Source: Gordonia terrae
GTDB taxonomy: Bacteria; Actinomycetota; Actinomycetes; Mycobacteriales; Mycobacteriaceae
Reading direction: 5' to 3'
Assembly: GCF_001698225.1 (NCBI RefSeq)
Contig: NZ_CP016594.1
Location: forward strand, 1,426,001-1,490,000
Length of the DNA: 64,000 bases
Below are positions 17,616 through 26,291 of the stretch, in pieces. The notes under the pieces were generated by a model. It was not told where the DNA came from and made no database searches. It saw only the letters and a list, made by a program, of their open reading frames with translations. Every line of letters starts with the position of its first letter. The stretch's first letter is position 1. The translations under genes were made by a program, and so were the position numbers.

Positions 17616-19891
17616 GCACGCGCTGTCGACGGCTCGTCGGCCCCGCTGCGGTGTTGGGCGTCCTCGTGATCGTCATTGTCCTCGGGCCGTTCGTCGCACC
17701 GTTCTCGCCGACCGCGATCGCCTCGGTGCCGTTCGAGACACCGTCGTCGAACCATTGGCTCGGAACCGATTTCGTCGGACGCGACGTCCTGTCACGCGTT
17801 CTACACGGTGGTCACCGGCTAATACTGATGACCGCGGTCGCGCTGTCGGTGTCGTACGTCGTCGGCGTTCTCCTCGGAGTCACCGCGGGAATGTCACGCC
17901 GGCTCGACGGCTGGGTGATGCGCCCGGTCGACGCGATCACCGTCCTGCCATGGTTTCTCCTGCTCGTGGTCATCGCGACGACGATGGGGAAGGGCCCGGT
18001 CGCGGTGTGCCTCACCGTCGGAGTCGCGACGGTGCCATGGGTGGCGAAGATCGTGCGGACGGCGACGATCGAACTCATGGACGCGGGTTTCGTCGAAGCC
18101 GCGATCGCCCGCGGCGAGACACTGCGATGGATCGCGGTGGCCCAGGTACTGCCGAACCTGCGGCCGGTGTTGCTGGCCGACGCCGGGATACGGGTCTCGG
18201 GAACCATCGCGCTCGTCACCGCGGGCAGCTTCCTCGGTCTCGGAGTGACTCAGCCACAGCCGGACTGGGCGTTGATGGTCACCGAGAACAAGGGCGGGAT
18301 GGCGTTGACCCCCTGGCCGGTCGTCGTGCCTGCCGTATGCATCGCAGCGCTGGTCGTGGCGGTGAACCTGCTCGTCGACCGGTTGTCCGAACCCCCCGAG
18401 CCCTCACCTCGTGGTCCGCGACAACGTGTCCGGCGGCCGCTGGGCCGTCCGGATGCCACGGCCGGGAACCCGATATCGGTGTCGGGGCTCACGGTGGCGG
18501 CACCTGATGGCACCCCGCTCGTCGCGATCGACGCTCTCGAGGTCCGCCGTGGCGAGACCCTGGCCGTCGTCGGACCCTCCGGTGCCGGAAAGACCACGAC
18601 GGCACTCGCTCTCGTCGACGCGCTGCCACCCGGATTCGTCACCGCCGGGACCGTGCGTGTGCAGGCTCCCGCCGACGGCGGTCGACGGCTCGGATACGTA
18701 CCGCAGGACCCCGGTACCTCGCTCAACCCGTCCATGCGGATCGGTTCGGCCCTCCGAGAAGTCCGACGCGCCCACCGGTCGCGTCGTGCCCGGGACATCG
18801 AGATCCTGCTCGCCGAACTCGGATTGCCGACGGACCGCGAGTTCCTCCGCAGGTATCCGGCGCAGCTGTCCGGCGGCCAGCAACAACGGGTTCTGCTCGC
18901 GATCGCCCTCCTCGGCTCCCCGGGCGTGCTCGTCCTCGACGAGCCGACGAGCGGTCTGGACGCGGCCACGGCGGACGAACTGGTCGGGGTGTTGGACCGT
19001 CTCCGCAGTGGACGCACGGTCATCGTCATCACCCATGACCTGCACCGTATCTCGCGTATCGTCGATCGAGTCGTGATGCTCGACGGCGGGCGGATCACCG
19101 GCGAGTACCAGGCCGACGAGTTGCCTGCATCGCATGTTCCGGCGGCGGTGGCGCCCGCGGCCCGATTCGTCGACGACGCCGGCCCACGCGTCGTCGTGCG
19201 CGGCGTCACGGCAGACCATGGCCGCGCCACCGTGCTGCACGACGTCTCGTTCGAGATCGGGCGGGGCGAGTGTCTGGCGATCGTCGGACGTTCGGGCGCC
19301 GGAAAGTCGACGCTCGCGCGGTGTCTGGCGGGTTTGCATCCCCCGACCGACGGTGAGCTGCTGCTCGACGGCGCGCGCCTGGCGTCGACCGCCCGTGACC
19401 GCAGCATCGATCAGCGGCGCGCGATCAGCATGGTCTACCAGAATCCGCGACGCAGCCTGGACCCCCGGCGGACGGTCGGCCGGGAACTGCGCCGGGTACT
19501 CCGGGTGTTGCGCGGACTCGACGGCGTTGCCGCGGACCGCGAGATCGCGTCATTGCTGGCGGCGGTCCACCTCGGCCCGGAGATGCTCGATCGCCGCCCC
19601 GGCGAGTTGTCCGGCGGCCAGATCCAGCGCGTGGCGATCGCACGGGCACTCGCCGGCGGTCCGGACGTCCTGATCTGCGATGAGATCACGTCGTCGCTGG
19701 ACGAGGTGGCCGCGGATGCGGTCCTGAGGATCCTCGAGGAACTCCGGGCGACGGGAACCTCGATGCTGCTGATCTCCCACGATGCGCAGACCGTGCGGCG
19801 GATGGCCGATCAGGTCCGGACGATGATCGACGGCCGCGTAAGTTGGACGTCATGCGATTCGGACTCTTCATTCCGCAGGGCTGGCGTCTAG
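17612..19891 (+). CDS. Fused ABC permease (DppC type) plus two ATPase domains
   Basis: A 759-residue protein combining three transporter parts usually encoded by separate genes. Residues ~1-260 are a DppC/NikC-type permease (LGTDFVGRDVLSRVLHGG; coupling loop ELMDAGFVEAAIARGETL). Residues ~290-500 are the first ATPase: Walker A GPSGAGKT, signature LSGGQQQR, Walker B VLVLDEPTSGLD. Residues ~525-745 are the second: Walker A GRSGAGKS, signature LSGGQIQR, Walker B VLICDEITSSLD. Both ATPases keep their H-loops (ITHDL, ISHDA). No frameshift separates the domains. ATG 17612 overlaps the upstream permease. The last 40 bases overlap the next gene, so the C-terminal tail (SWTSCDSDSSFRRAGV) is probably non-functional. 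Confidence 0.87.
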   Translation: MSTRCRRLVGPAAVLGVLVIVIVLGPFVAPFSPTAIASVPFETPSSNHWLGTDFVGRDVLSRVLHGGHRLILMTAVALSVSYVVGVLLGVTAGMSRRLDGWVMRPVDAITVLPWFLLLVVIATTMGKGPVAVCLTVGVATVPWVAKIVRTATIELMDAGFVEAAIARGETLRWIAVAQVLPNLRPVLLADAGIRVSGTIALVTAGSFLGLGVTQPQPDWALMVTENKGGMALTPWPVVVPAVCIAALVVAVNLLVDRLSEPPEPSPRGPRQRVRRPLGRPDATAGNPISVSGLTVAAPDGTPLVAIDALEVRRGETLAVVGPSGAGKTTTALALVDALPPGFVTAGTVRVQAPADGGRRLGYVPQDPGTSLNPSMRIGSALREVRRAHRSRRARDIEILLAELGLPTDREFLRRYPAQLSGGQQQRVLLAIALLGSPGVLVLDEPTSGLDAATADELVGVLDRLRSGRTVIVITHDLHRISRIVDRVVMLDGGRITGEYQADELPASHVPAAVAPAARFVDDAGPRVVVRGVTADHGRATVLHDVSFEIGRGECLAIVGRSGAGKSTLARCLAGLHPPTDGELLLDGARLASTARDRSIDQRRAISMVYQNPRRSLDPRRTVGRELRRVLRVLRGLDGVAADREIASLLAAVHLGPEMLDRRPGELSGGQIQRVAIARALAGGPDVLICDEITSSLDEVAADAVLRILEELRATGTSMLLISHDAQTVRRMADQVRTMIDGRVSWTSCDSDSSFRRAGV

Positions 19892-20835
19892 ATCTCGTGG
19901 GTGTGGACCCCGCGGACCAGTGGGGGGTGATGTCCTCGGTCGCCGACCGCGCCGAGTCGGGCGGATGGGACTCGGTCTGGGTCTACGACCACTTTCACAC
20001 CGTGCCGCTGCCGACGGACGAGGCCACCCACGAGGCCTGGACCCTGGTGGCCGCACTGGCCGCCACCACCAGTCGCGTGGAGATCGGCCAGATGTGCACC
20101 GCGATGAGTTACCGCAACCCGATGTACCTGGCCAAGGTCGCCGCCACCGCCGACCTGATCTCCGGCGGTCGCGTGCAGATGGGCATCGGCGGCGGTTGGT
20201 ACGAACACGAATGGCGCGCATACGGATACGGATTCCCGTCGGCGGGCGAGCGCCTCGCGCGGCTCGACGAGGGCGTGCAGATCATGAAACAGGCCTGGGA
20301 ACAGGGCCGCGCGACGCTCGACGGCAAGCACTACACCGTCGACGACGCCATCTGCGCCCCGCAGCCCACGGCCGGACGGCTGCCGCTGTGGATCGCCGGC
20401 GGCGGGGAGAAGAAGACGCTGCGGATCGCGGCGAAGTACGCGGACTACACCAACTTCGACGGCACACCCGACGGATTCGTGCACAAATCGGCAGTGCTGC
20501 AACAGCATTGCGCCGACCTCGGACGCGACTTCGAGGCGATCACCCGCTCGGCCAACTACAACATCATGCTCGGCGAGACCGAAGCCGAGGTGGAACGCAA
20601 GCTCGCCGACCTCGAAGCCCGGCTCAGCAAGACGGTCGGGCCCGACGCGGCTGCCGGCAGCATGGGCGCGTTCCGCGGTATGCCCGGCGTCGGCACCCCG
20701 GAACAGGTCGCGGAGAACCTCCGCGGCCTCGCCGATGTCGGTCTGGCATACGGGATCTGCTACTTCCCGAACATCGCCGTCGACCGCGAGGACCTCGAGT
20801 TGTTCGAGGAGCGAGTGGTTCCGGCGCTGCGCTGA
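19852..20835 (+). CDS. LLM-class (F420-type) oxidoreductase
   Basis: A 327-residue luciferase-like monooxygenase-fold protein. The start MRFGLFIPQGW, the WVYDHFHTVP segment, SRVEIGQM and the ISGGRVQMGIGGGWYEHE block are characteristic of actinobacterial F420-dependent LLM enzymes. The substrate is unknown. ATG 19852 gives the family's usual N-terminus; a TTG at 19843 is less likely. The gene starts inside the last 40 bases of the ABC fusion gene, so it is probably co-transcribed with the riboswitch-controlled transporter. Confidence 0.85.
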   Translation: MRFGLFIPQGWRLDLVGVDPADQWGVMSSVADRAESGGWDSVWVYDHFHTVPLPTDEATHEAWTLVAALAATTSRVEIGQMCTAMSYRNPMYLAKVAATADLISGGRVQMGIGGGWYEHEWRAYGYGFPSAGERLARLDEGVQIMKQAWEQGRATLDGKHYTVDDAICAPQPTAGRLPLWIAGGGEKKTLRIAAKYADYTNFDGTPDGFVHKSAVLQQHCADLGRDFEAITRSANYNIMLGETEAEVERKLADLEARLSKTVGPDAAAGSMGAFRGMPGVGTPEQVAENLRGLADVGLAYGICYFPNIAVDREDLELFEERVVPALR

Positions 20836-20851
20836 GTGGCTTCGGTCGCCT

Positions 20852-20995
20852 GGTGGTTTCGACTCGGCGCCTCGCTTCGCTCGGTGCCGGCTCAACCAGC
20901 GGGGGTGGGCGGCTCGCTTCGCTCGGTGCCGGCTCAACCAGCGGGGCTGGGCGGTGCCGGCTCAACCAGCGGGGGCGGTGCCCGCTCGATCAGCG
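20852..20995. repeat. REP-like element cluster between convergent genes
   Basis: One full copy (TGGTTTCGAC...GGCTCAACCAGCGGGGG, 20851-20905) is followed by a copy missing its first third (20910-20945) and a shorter third copy (20952-20974), then a degraded end (CCCGCTCGATCAGCG). Each repeat ends in GGTGCCGGCTCAACCAGCGGGG. The cluster fills the space between the 3' ends of the LLM gene and the aminotransferase gene. Confidence 0.85.
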
Positions 20996-21000
20996 AAAGA

Positions 21001-22167
21001 TCAGAGCCGCCGAAGTCGTTCGGCGGCCTCGGCGATGACCTCGTCGCGTTTGGCGAAGGCGAACCGGAGCAGGTGGTGCCAGGGTTCGCGGTCGTCGGTG
21101 AAGACGCTCACCGGCACCGCGGCGACGCCGATGCGCTCCGGTAACGACCGGCAGAACTCGATGCCGTCGTCGACGCCGAGCGGCCGTGGGTCGGCGCAGA
21201 CGAAATATGTTGCTTCGCTTCGGTGTACGGCGAAGCCCGCGTCGGTCAGGGCGGTCGAGATCAGGTCGCGTTTAGCCTGTAGTGCGAGAGCTGACTCGCG
21301 TACCCAACCCATCTCATGTTCCAGGGCGTGCGCGACCGCGGGCTGGAACGGTCCGGAGCCCACGTAGGACATGTACTGCTTCGCCGTCCGTGCCGCGGCG
21401 ATCAATTCGGGCGGCCCACTCACCCAGCCGACCTTCCAGCCGGTGCAGTTGAAGGTCTTCGCAGCGCTGGAGATCCGCAACGTCCGTTCCCGCATACCCG
21501 GCAGCGTCGCCAGCGGGGTGTGCGTCCGGCCGTCGAAGACGAGGTGTTCATAGACCTCGTCGGTGACGGCGACGACGTCGTGTTCGACGCAGAGTCGGGC
21601 GATCTCGGCGAGGTCGCCGGGCGACAGGACGGTCCCCGTCGGGTTGTGCGGGCTGTTGACCAGCACCATCGATGTCTTCGGCCCGAAGGCCGCGGCGAGC
21701 CGTTCGCGGTCCAGGCGGAAGCCGTCGCCGTCGGGTACCAGCGGTACGACGCGTCGCACGCCGCCGGCCATCGCGACGGTGGCGGCGTAGGCGTCGTAGT
21801 ACGGCTCGATCATGATCACCTCGTCACCCGGTTCCACCAGGCCGACGACCGCACCCGCGATCGCCTCGGTCGCGCCGACCGTGATCAGCACCTCGCGATC
21901 CGGGTCGTAATCCAGCCCGTACAGGTCGTGCTGCGTTCGCGCGACCGCGTGCCGCAACTCCGGCACCCCGATACCCGGCGGGTACTGATTACGTCCGTCG
22001 GTGATGGCCTGGCGCGCGGCGTCGAGCATCGACGCCGGCCCGTCGGTGTCCGGGAAGCCCTGGCCGAGGTTCACGGCGTCGTGGTCGACCGCCAGCGCCG
22101 ACATCTCGGCGAAGATCGTCGTGGCGAACGGACGGAGCCTGCGGGTTGTCCTGTCCTCGAATGACAT
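21001..22167 (-). CDS. Class I/II PLP aminotransferase, DapC-like
   Basis: A 388-residue fold-type I aminotransferase. Landmarks are NLGQGFPDTDG near the N-terminus, QYPPGIGVPELR, VGATEAI, NSPHNPTGTVL, the VTDEVYEHLVFDG block, and the PLP lysine in SSAAKTFNCTGWKVGW. The C-terminal arginine that binds the alpha-carboxylate is in LLRFAFAK. This branch includes mycobacterial Rv0858c (DapC), proposed to make N-succinyl-diaminopimelate, and the nearby XPB gene supports that neighbourhood. Kynurenine or methionine aminotransferase activity is an alternative. ATG 22167 is chosen; the longer frame upstream overlaps the divergent lipoprotein gene. Confidence 0.85.
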   Translation of the reverse strand: MSFEDRTTRRLRPFATTIFAEMSALAVDHDAVNLGQGFPDTDGPASMLDAARQAITDGRNQYPPGIGVPELRHAVARTQHDLYGLDYDPDREVLITVGATEAIAGAVVGLVEPGDEVIMIEPYYDAYAATVAMAGGVRRVVPLVPDGDGFRLDRERLAAAFGPKTSMVLVNSPHNPTGTVLSPGDLAEIARLCVEHDVVAVTDEVYEHLVFDGRTHTPLATLPGMRERTLRISSAAKTFNCTGWKVGWVSGPPELIAAARTAKQYMSYVGSGPFQPAVAHALEHEMGWVRESALALQAKRDLISTALTDAGFAVHRSEATYFVCADPRPLGVDDGIEFCRSLPERIGVAAVPVSVFTDDREPWHHLLRFAFAKRDEVIAEAAERLRRL

Positions 22168-22260
22168 GGATCCCACAGTGGCACAGGTCCACTGTGTGCG
22201 GACACCGGACCGCGTCCGAATGACGGGGTCGACGACCCCGCCGGGGCGTACGATCCGTGC

Positions 22261-22812
22261 ATGAAAAACCCAGCAGAGGTGAAGAAGCCCGCCGGACGGG
22301 TTCGGGTGCTGGCGGCGATCGCGGGGTGCGCTGCACTGTTCGCCGTGGCGGCCTGTTCGTCGGTCGAGCGCGTCACGAACAACGTCTCCGAGCCCTCGGA
22401 TGTCGCGATCGGGGAGTGCGTGGAGGTCCGCGAAGCCGACGGTAGCTCCACCGTGGAGGCGACGAAGACCGATTGTGACGGTGACGGAATGACATTCGTC
22501 GCCACCCAGGTGATCCCCGGCGAATGCGGCGAATTCGAGAATTACCTGACCTTCCCGAAGACCGCCGACAAGCTGTGCCTGATGCCGAACTTCGCCGACG
22601 GCCAGTGCTACCAGATCCCACAGTCGGCGGGCGGGTCGCTGGTCGACTTCGCGAAGATCGACTGCGCGGGCACCGCAGAATCCGGATCGGCGATCTACCG
22701 CGTCGACGCCAGCGGTGACGGCTCGCTGGAGTGCACCGAAGAACAGCTCAAGGCCACGTACGAGGTGCCCGAACCACGCGCGTTCTGCATGACCTCGGTG
22801 GGAGACGCCTGA
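22261..22812 (+). CDS. Lipoprotein with an eight-cysteine domain shared with the adjacent kinase
   Basis: A 183-residue lipoprotein. The N-terminus is basic (KKPAGRVRV), then hydrophobic, ending in the lipobox AVAAC with Cys32. The mature domain has eight cysteines (53, 72, 89, 106, 116, 135, 158, 176). It aligns along its whole length with the C-terminal ectodomain of the kinase encoded 16 bases downstream: GEC...DC...C..LTFP...DKLCL.PNF...CY..P..GGSL.D....CA. This is an LppU-like pattern. The gene probably forms an operon with the kinase; the protein may be a soluble-side partner or decoy for the receptor. Function unknown. Confidence 0.8.
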   Translation: MKNPAEVKKPAGRVRVLAAIAGCAALFAVAACSSVERVTNNVSEPSDVAIGECVEVREADGSSTVEATKTDCDGDGMTFVATQVIPGECGEFENYLTFPKTADKLCLMPNFADGQCYQIPQSAGGSLVDFAKIDCAGTAESGSAIYRVDASGDGSLECTEEQLKATYEVPEPRAFCMTSVGDA

Positions 22813-22828
22813 CGCGCGAGGAGGGGCG

Positions 22829-24523
22829 ATGCCGCGCAATCCAGGCGAGCACTTCGCCGGCTACACCATCATCCGACTCGTCGGCCGCGGTGGGATGGGC
22901 GAGATCTATCTCGCGAGACACCCGCACTTGCCGCGGAACGAGGCGCTGAAGGTACTGCCCGCCGAACTGAGCCGCGACCCGATGTACCGGCAGCGGTTCG
23001 TCAAAGAAGCCGAGCACGCCTCGAGCGTCGTCCACCCGTCGATCGTGACGATCTTCAACTCCGGCGAGTACGACGGCCACCTGTGGATCGCGATGGAGTA
23101 CATCGACGGCATCGACGCGCTGCGACTGCTCCGCCAGACCCCACAGGGTCTCGACACCCCGACCGTGATCGCCATCGTGCGCGCCGTCGGTGCCGCGCTG
23201 GACCGTGCGCACGCGACGGGACTCCTGCATCGCGACGTCAAACCGGCCAACATCCTGCTGCAGGGCGTGGGCGGCCCGGAGCCGCGAGTCCTGCTCGCGG
23301 ACTTCGGGATCGCCAAGTCCGAGCAGGACGTCAGCCATCTCACGTCGACGAACGTCTTCCTCGGCACGGTCGCCTACGCCGCCCCCGAGCAACTGCTCGG
23401 CGATCCGGTGGACGCGCGTGCGGACCAATACGCGCTCGCGGCCACCGTCTTCGAACTCCTCACCGGCCGGCCGCCGTTCCAGGGCGCCGGCACCGCGTCG
23501 ATCATCGCCGGCCACCTGCAGTCGATGCCGCCGCGCCCGTCGACCCTGCGACCGGGCATCTCCGGCAGCGTCGACCCGGTGTTCGGCCGCGCCCTCGCGA
23601 AGGAGCCCGACCGCAGGTACGGATCCTGCCGCGAGTTCGCCGCCGAGCTCGAACGCGCGCTCGCGGCACCACCGCTGTCGAAGGAGCCGACGGTGCGTGC
23701 CCCGACACCCGCGCCACCGGTTTCGGTGACCCCGCCTCCTCCGGTGGGTCCATTGTCCTATCCGCAAGGGCCGCAGCAGCATTCGCCATATCAGTCGCAA
23801 CCGGGGACCTATCCCGGTGGGTTCGCCTCGCAGGGTGGCTACCCCTCGCAGGGTGGCTACGCGCCGCCACCGCCGAAGAAGCGGTCCGGCCTGCTGATCG
23901 CCCTCGGCTCGCTCGCGGTGATCCTCGTCCTCGCGATCGCCACCGGGGTCGTGTACGTCGCGACACAGGTGTCGAGTGCACCGACCGCGGGCGGCACCTC
24001 GACGTCGCGCTCGACCCCGGTCGCCGGGCCGGAGACCACGACCTCCGCCGCCGGCACCTCCGCTCCTCGCACCACCGACTCCTCGACGCCGGCCGTCAAC
24101 GGACCGGGGGACGTCCAGGTCGGCGAATGCGTCGGCATCGCCACCGATTCCGGGTCGTCGACGAGTGTGAATGCCTCCAAGGTCGACTGCGACTCCGCCG
24201 GTCTCAATTTCTACGCCGCGTCGAAGATCGCCGCGTCCACGTCGTGCGCGAGCCCACAGAATTCGACGCTCACGTTCCCGGACAGCACGGACAAGCTCTG
24301 TCTCACACCGAATTTCTACGAGGACCTCTGCTACCTGGTCCCGCTCTCGGGTGGCTCGCTCGCCGACTACCGGGAGGCCCCGTGCGCGAGCTCGGCGACG
24401 GCGCAGACGGTCCTCGCGCGTGTCACCACGCGGTCGGACGCAACCGTGACCTGCTCCGGCGACGAGACCAAGTGGGTCTTCTTCGAACCGGAGTCGATCG
24501 GGTACTGCCTCATCGAGACCTGA
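22829..24523 (+). CDS. Membrane Ser/Thr protein kinase (PknB-like) with eight-cysteine ectodomain
   Basis: A 564-residue receptor kinase. The cytoplasmic kinase domain (~10-280) has the glycine loop GRGGMGEIY, Lys41 (ALKVLP), HRDVKPANILL with catalytic D136, DFG at 158-160 and the activation segment GTVAYAAPEQ, so it should be active. A Pro/Gln/Gly-rich linker follows (~285-350), then one transmembrane helix (~353-378). The extracellular part has a Ser/Thr-rich stalk and a domain with eight cysteines (434, 454, 473, 491, 501, 519, 542, 560) homologous to the upstream lipoprotein. GAGGAGG precedes ATG 22829. The ligand is unknown; no PASTA repeats are present. Confidence 0.92.
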   Translation: MPRNPGEHFAGYTIIRLVGRGGMGEIYLARHPHLPRNEALKVLPAELSRDPMYRQRFVKEAEHASSVVHPSIVTIFNSGEYDGHLWIAMEYIDGIDALRLLRQTPQGLDTPTVIAIVRAVGAALDRAHATGLLHRDVKPANILLQGVGGPEPRVLLADFGIAKSEQDVSHLTSTNVFLGTVAYAAPEQLLGDPVDARADQYALAATVFELLTGRPPFQGAGTASIIAGHLQSMPPRPSTLRPGISGSVDPVFGRALAKEPDRRYGSCREFAAELERALAAPPLSKEPTVRAPTPAPPVSVTPPPPVGPLSYPQGPQQHSPYQSQPGTYPGGFASQGGYPSQGGYAPPPPKKRSGLLIALGSLAVILVLAIATGVVYVATQVSSAPTAGGTSTSRSTPVAGPETTTSAAGTSAPRTTDSSTPAVNGPGDVQVGECVGIATDSGSSTSVNASKVDCDSAGLNFYAASKIAASTSCASPQNSTLTFPDSTDKLCLTPNFYEDLCYLVPLSGGSLADYREAPCASSATAQTVLARVTTRSDATVTCSGDETKWVFFEPESIGYCLIET

Positions 24524-24544
24524 GGCCGTAGGGACCGGAGGGGC

Positions 24545-26224
24545 TCAGTCCGCGGAGGTGGAGTCACCGATCGTCGGGCCGAGAAGGTCGTCGGCGTCGG
24601 TGATGCGGTAGGCGTAACCCTGCTCGGCCAGGAACCGCTGGCGGTGCGCCGCGTAGTCGGCGTCGAGGGTGTCGCGGGACACCACCGAGTAGAAGTGTGC
24701 TTGCCCGCCATCACGTTTCGGGCGTAGCAGCCGGCCGAGGCGCTGCGCCTCCTCCTGGCGGGAACCGAACGTCCCCGACACCTGAACCGCGACCGAGGCC
24801 TCGGGGAGGTCGATGGAGAAGTTCGCCACCTTCGACACCACGAGGGTCTGCAGCTCGCCGGAACGGAACCGGTCGAACAGCACCTCGCGCTCCTTGTTCT
24901 TCGTCGAACCCTGGATCACCGGGGAGTCGAGTTCGCGACCGAGTTCCTCGAGCTGATCGATGTAGGCGCCGATGATCAGGGTCTGCTGACCGCGGTGCTT
25001 GTCGAGGATCGCCTTGACCACGTTGACCTTGGTGTGCGCGGTCGAGCAGAGCTTGTACTTCTCCTCCGGCTCGGCGACCGCGTACTGCAGACGTTCCTCG
25101 TCGGTCAGGGTCACCCGGACCTCGACGCAGTCGGCCGGGGCGATCCACCCCTGGGCCTCGATGTCCTTCCAGGGCGCGTCGTACCGCTTGGGGCCGATGA
25201 GGCTGAAGACGTCCCCCTCGCGGCCGTCCTCGCGGACCAGGGTCGCGGTGAGGCCGAGTCGACGACGCGACTGCAGGTCGGCCGTCATCCGGAAGACGGG
25301 GGCGGGGAGCAGGTGGACCTCGTCGTAGATGATCAGACCCCAGTCGCGCGAATCGAACAGGTCGAGATTGCGGTACTCGCCCTTCGACTTCCGCGTCATC
25401 ACCTGGTAGGTCGCGATCGTGACCGGTCGGATCTCCTTGCGCTCACCCGAGTACTCGCCGATCTCCTCCTCGGTGAGGGAGGTGCGCGCGATGAGTTCGC
25501 GTTTCCACTGGCGTCCGGCGACCGTGTTGGTCACCAGGATCAGAGTCGTCGCGCCGGCCTTGGCCATCGCGGCCGCGCCGACCATCGTCTTGCCCGCACC
25601 GCAGGGGAGGACAACCACGCCCGAGCCGCCGGCCCAGAACGAGTCGGCCGCCATCTCCTGATAGTCGCGCAGCTGCCAGTCGTCCTGGGCGAGCTCGATG
25701 GCGTGCGCCTCACCGTCGACGTACCCGGCGAGGTCCTCGGCGGGCCAGCCGACCTTCAACAGAACCTGCTTGAGCCGGCCGCGCTCGGACGGATGCACGA
25801 TGACGGTGTCGTCGTCGATGCGGGCGCCCAGCATCGGCGCGACCTTCTTGTTGCGCATCACCTCGATGAGGACGGCCTGGTCGAGGCTGACGAGGGTGAG
25901 GCCGTGTGCCGGATGCTTCACCAGCTGCAGTCGGCCGAACCGCCCCATCGTGTCCACGACGTCCATCAGCAGCGGCTGGGGCACCGCGTAGCGCGAGTAC
26001 GTCACGAGCGCGTCGACGACCTGTTCGGCATCGTGACCTGCGGCTCGGGCGTTCCACAACGCGAGCGGGGTGACGCGGTAGGTGTGGACGTGCTCGGGGG
26101 CACGTTCGAGTTCGGCGAAGGGTGCGATCGCCGCGCGTGCCGCCGCGGCGTCGGGGTGATCCACCTCGAGCAGCAGCGTTTTGTCGGATTGCACGATCAG
26201 GGGTCCATCGGTCACCCGCTCCAT
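24545..26224 (-). CDS. xpb: XPB/ERCC3-type DNA repair helicase
   Basis: A 559-residue superfamily 2 helicase of the bacterial XPB family (Rv0861c type). Walker A is LPCGAGKT (~residue 208), the DEAH-like box is DEVH (~300), and the SAT-like motif is LTATLVREDGREGD, which includes the RED motif typical of XPB. Motif VI is EEAQRLGRLLRPK. The N-terminal ~180 residues are the XPB damage-recognition region. These enzymes unwind DNA 3' to 5'; XPB helicases are linked to nucleotide excision repair. Convergent with the kinase gene. The helicase-associated protein at 27278-29626 is its usual neighbour. Confidence 0.94.
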   Translation of the reverse strand: MERVTDGPLIVQSDKTLLLEVDHPDAAAARAAIAPFAELERAPEHVHTYRVTPLALWNARAAGHDAEQVVDALVTYSRYAVPQPLLMDVVDTMGRFGRLQLVKHPAHGLTLVSLDQAVLIEVMRNKKVAPMLGARIDDDTVIVHPSERGRLKQVLLKVGWPAEDLAGYVDGEAHAIELAQDDWQLRDYQEMAADSFWAGGSGVVVLPCGAGKTMVGAAAMAKAGATTLILVTNTVAGRQWKRELIARTSLTEEEIGEYSGERKEIRPVTIATYQVMTRKSKGEYRNLDLFDSRDWGLIIYDEVHLLPAPVFRMTADLQSRRRLGLTATLVREDGREGDVFSLIGPKRYDAPWKDIEAQGWIAPADCVEVRVTLTDEERLQYAVAEPEEKYKLCSTAHTKVNVVKAILDKHRGQQTLIIGAYIDQLEELGRELDSPVIQGSTKNKEREVLFDRFRSGELQTLVVSKVANFSIDLPEASVAVQVSGTFGSRQEEAQRLGRLLRPKRDGGQAHFYSVVSRDTLDADYAAHRQRFLAEQGYAYRITDADDLLGPTIGDSTSAD

Positions 26225-26291
26225 TGTCCAGAAAGCACCGACGATTGTCAGCGTCGGGCCTGCTCTGGAACGCGTGAGACCCCCGTCGGCC

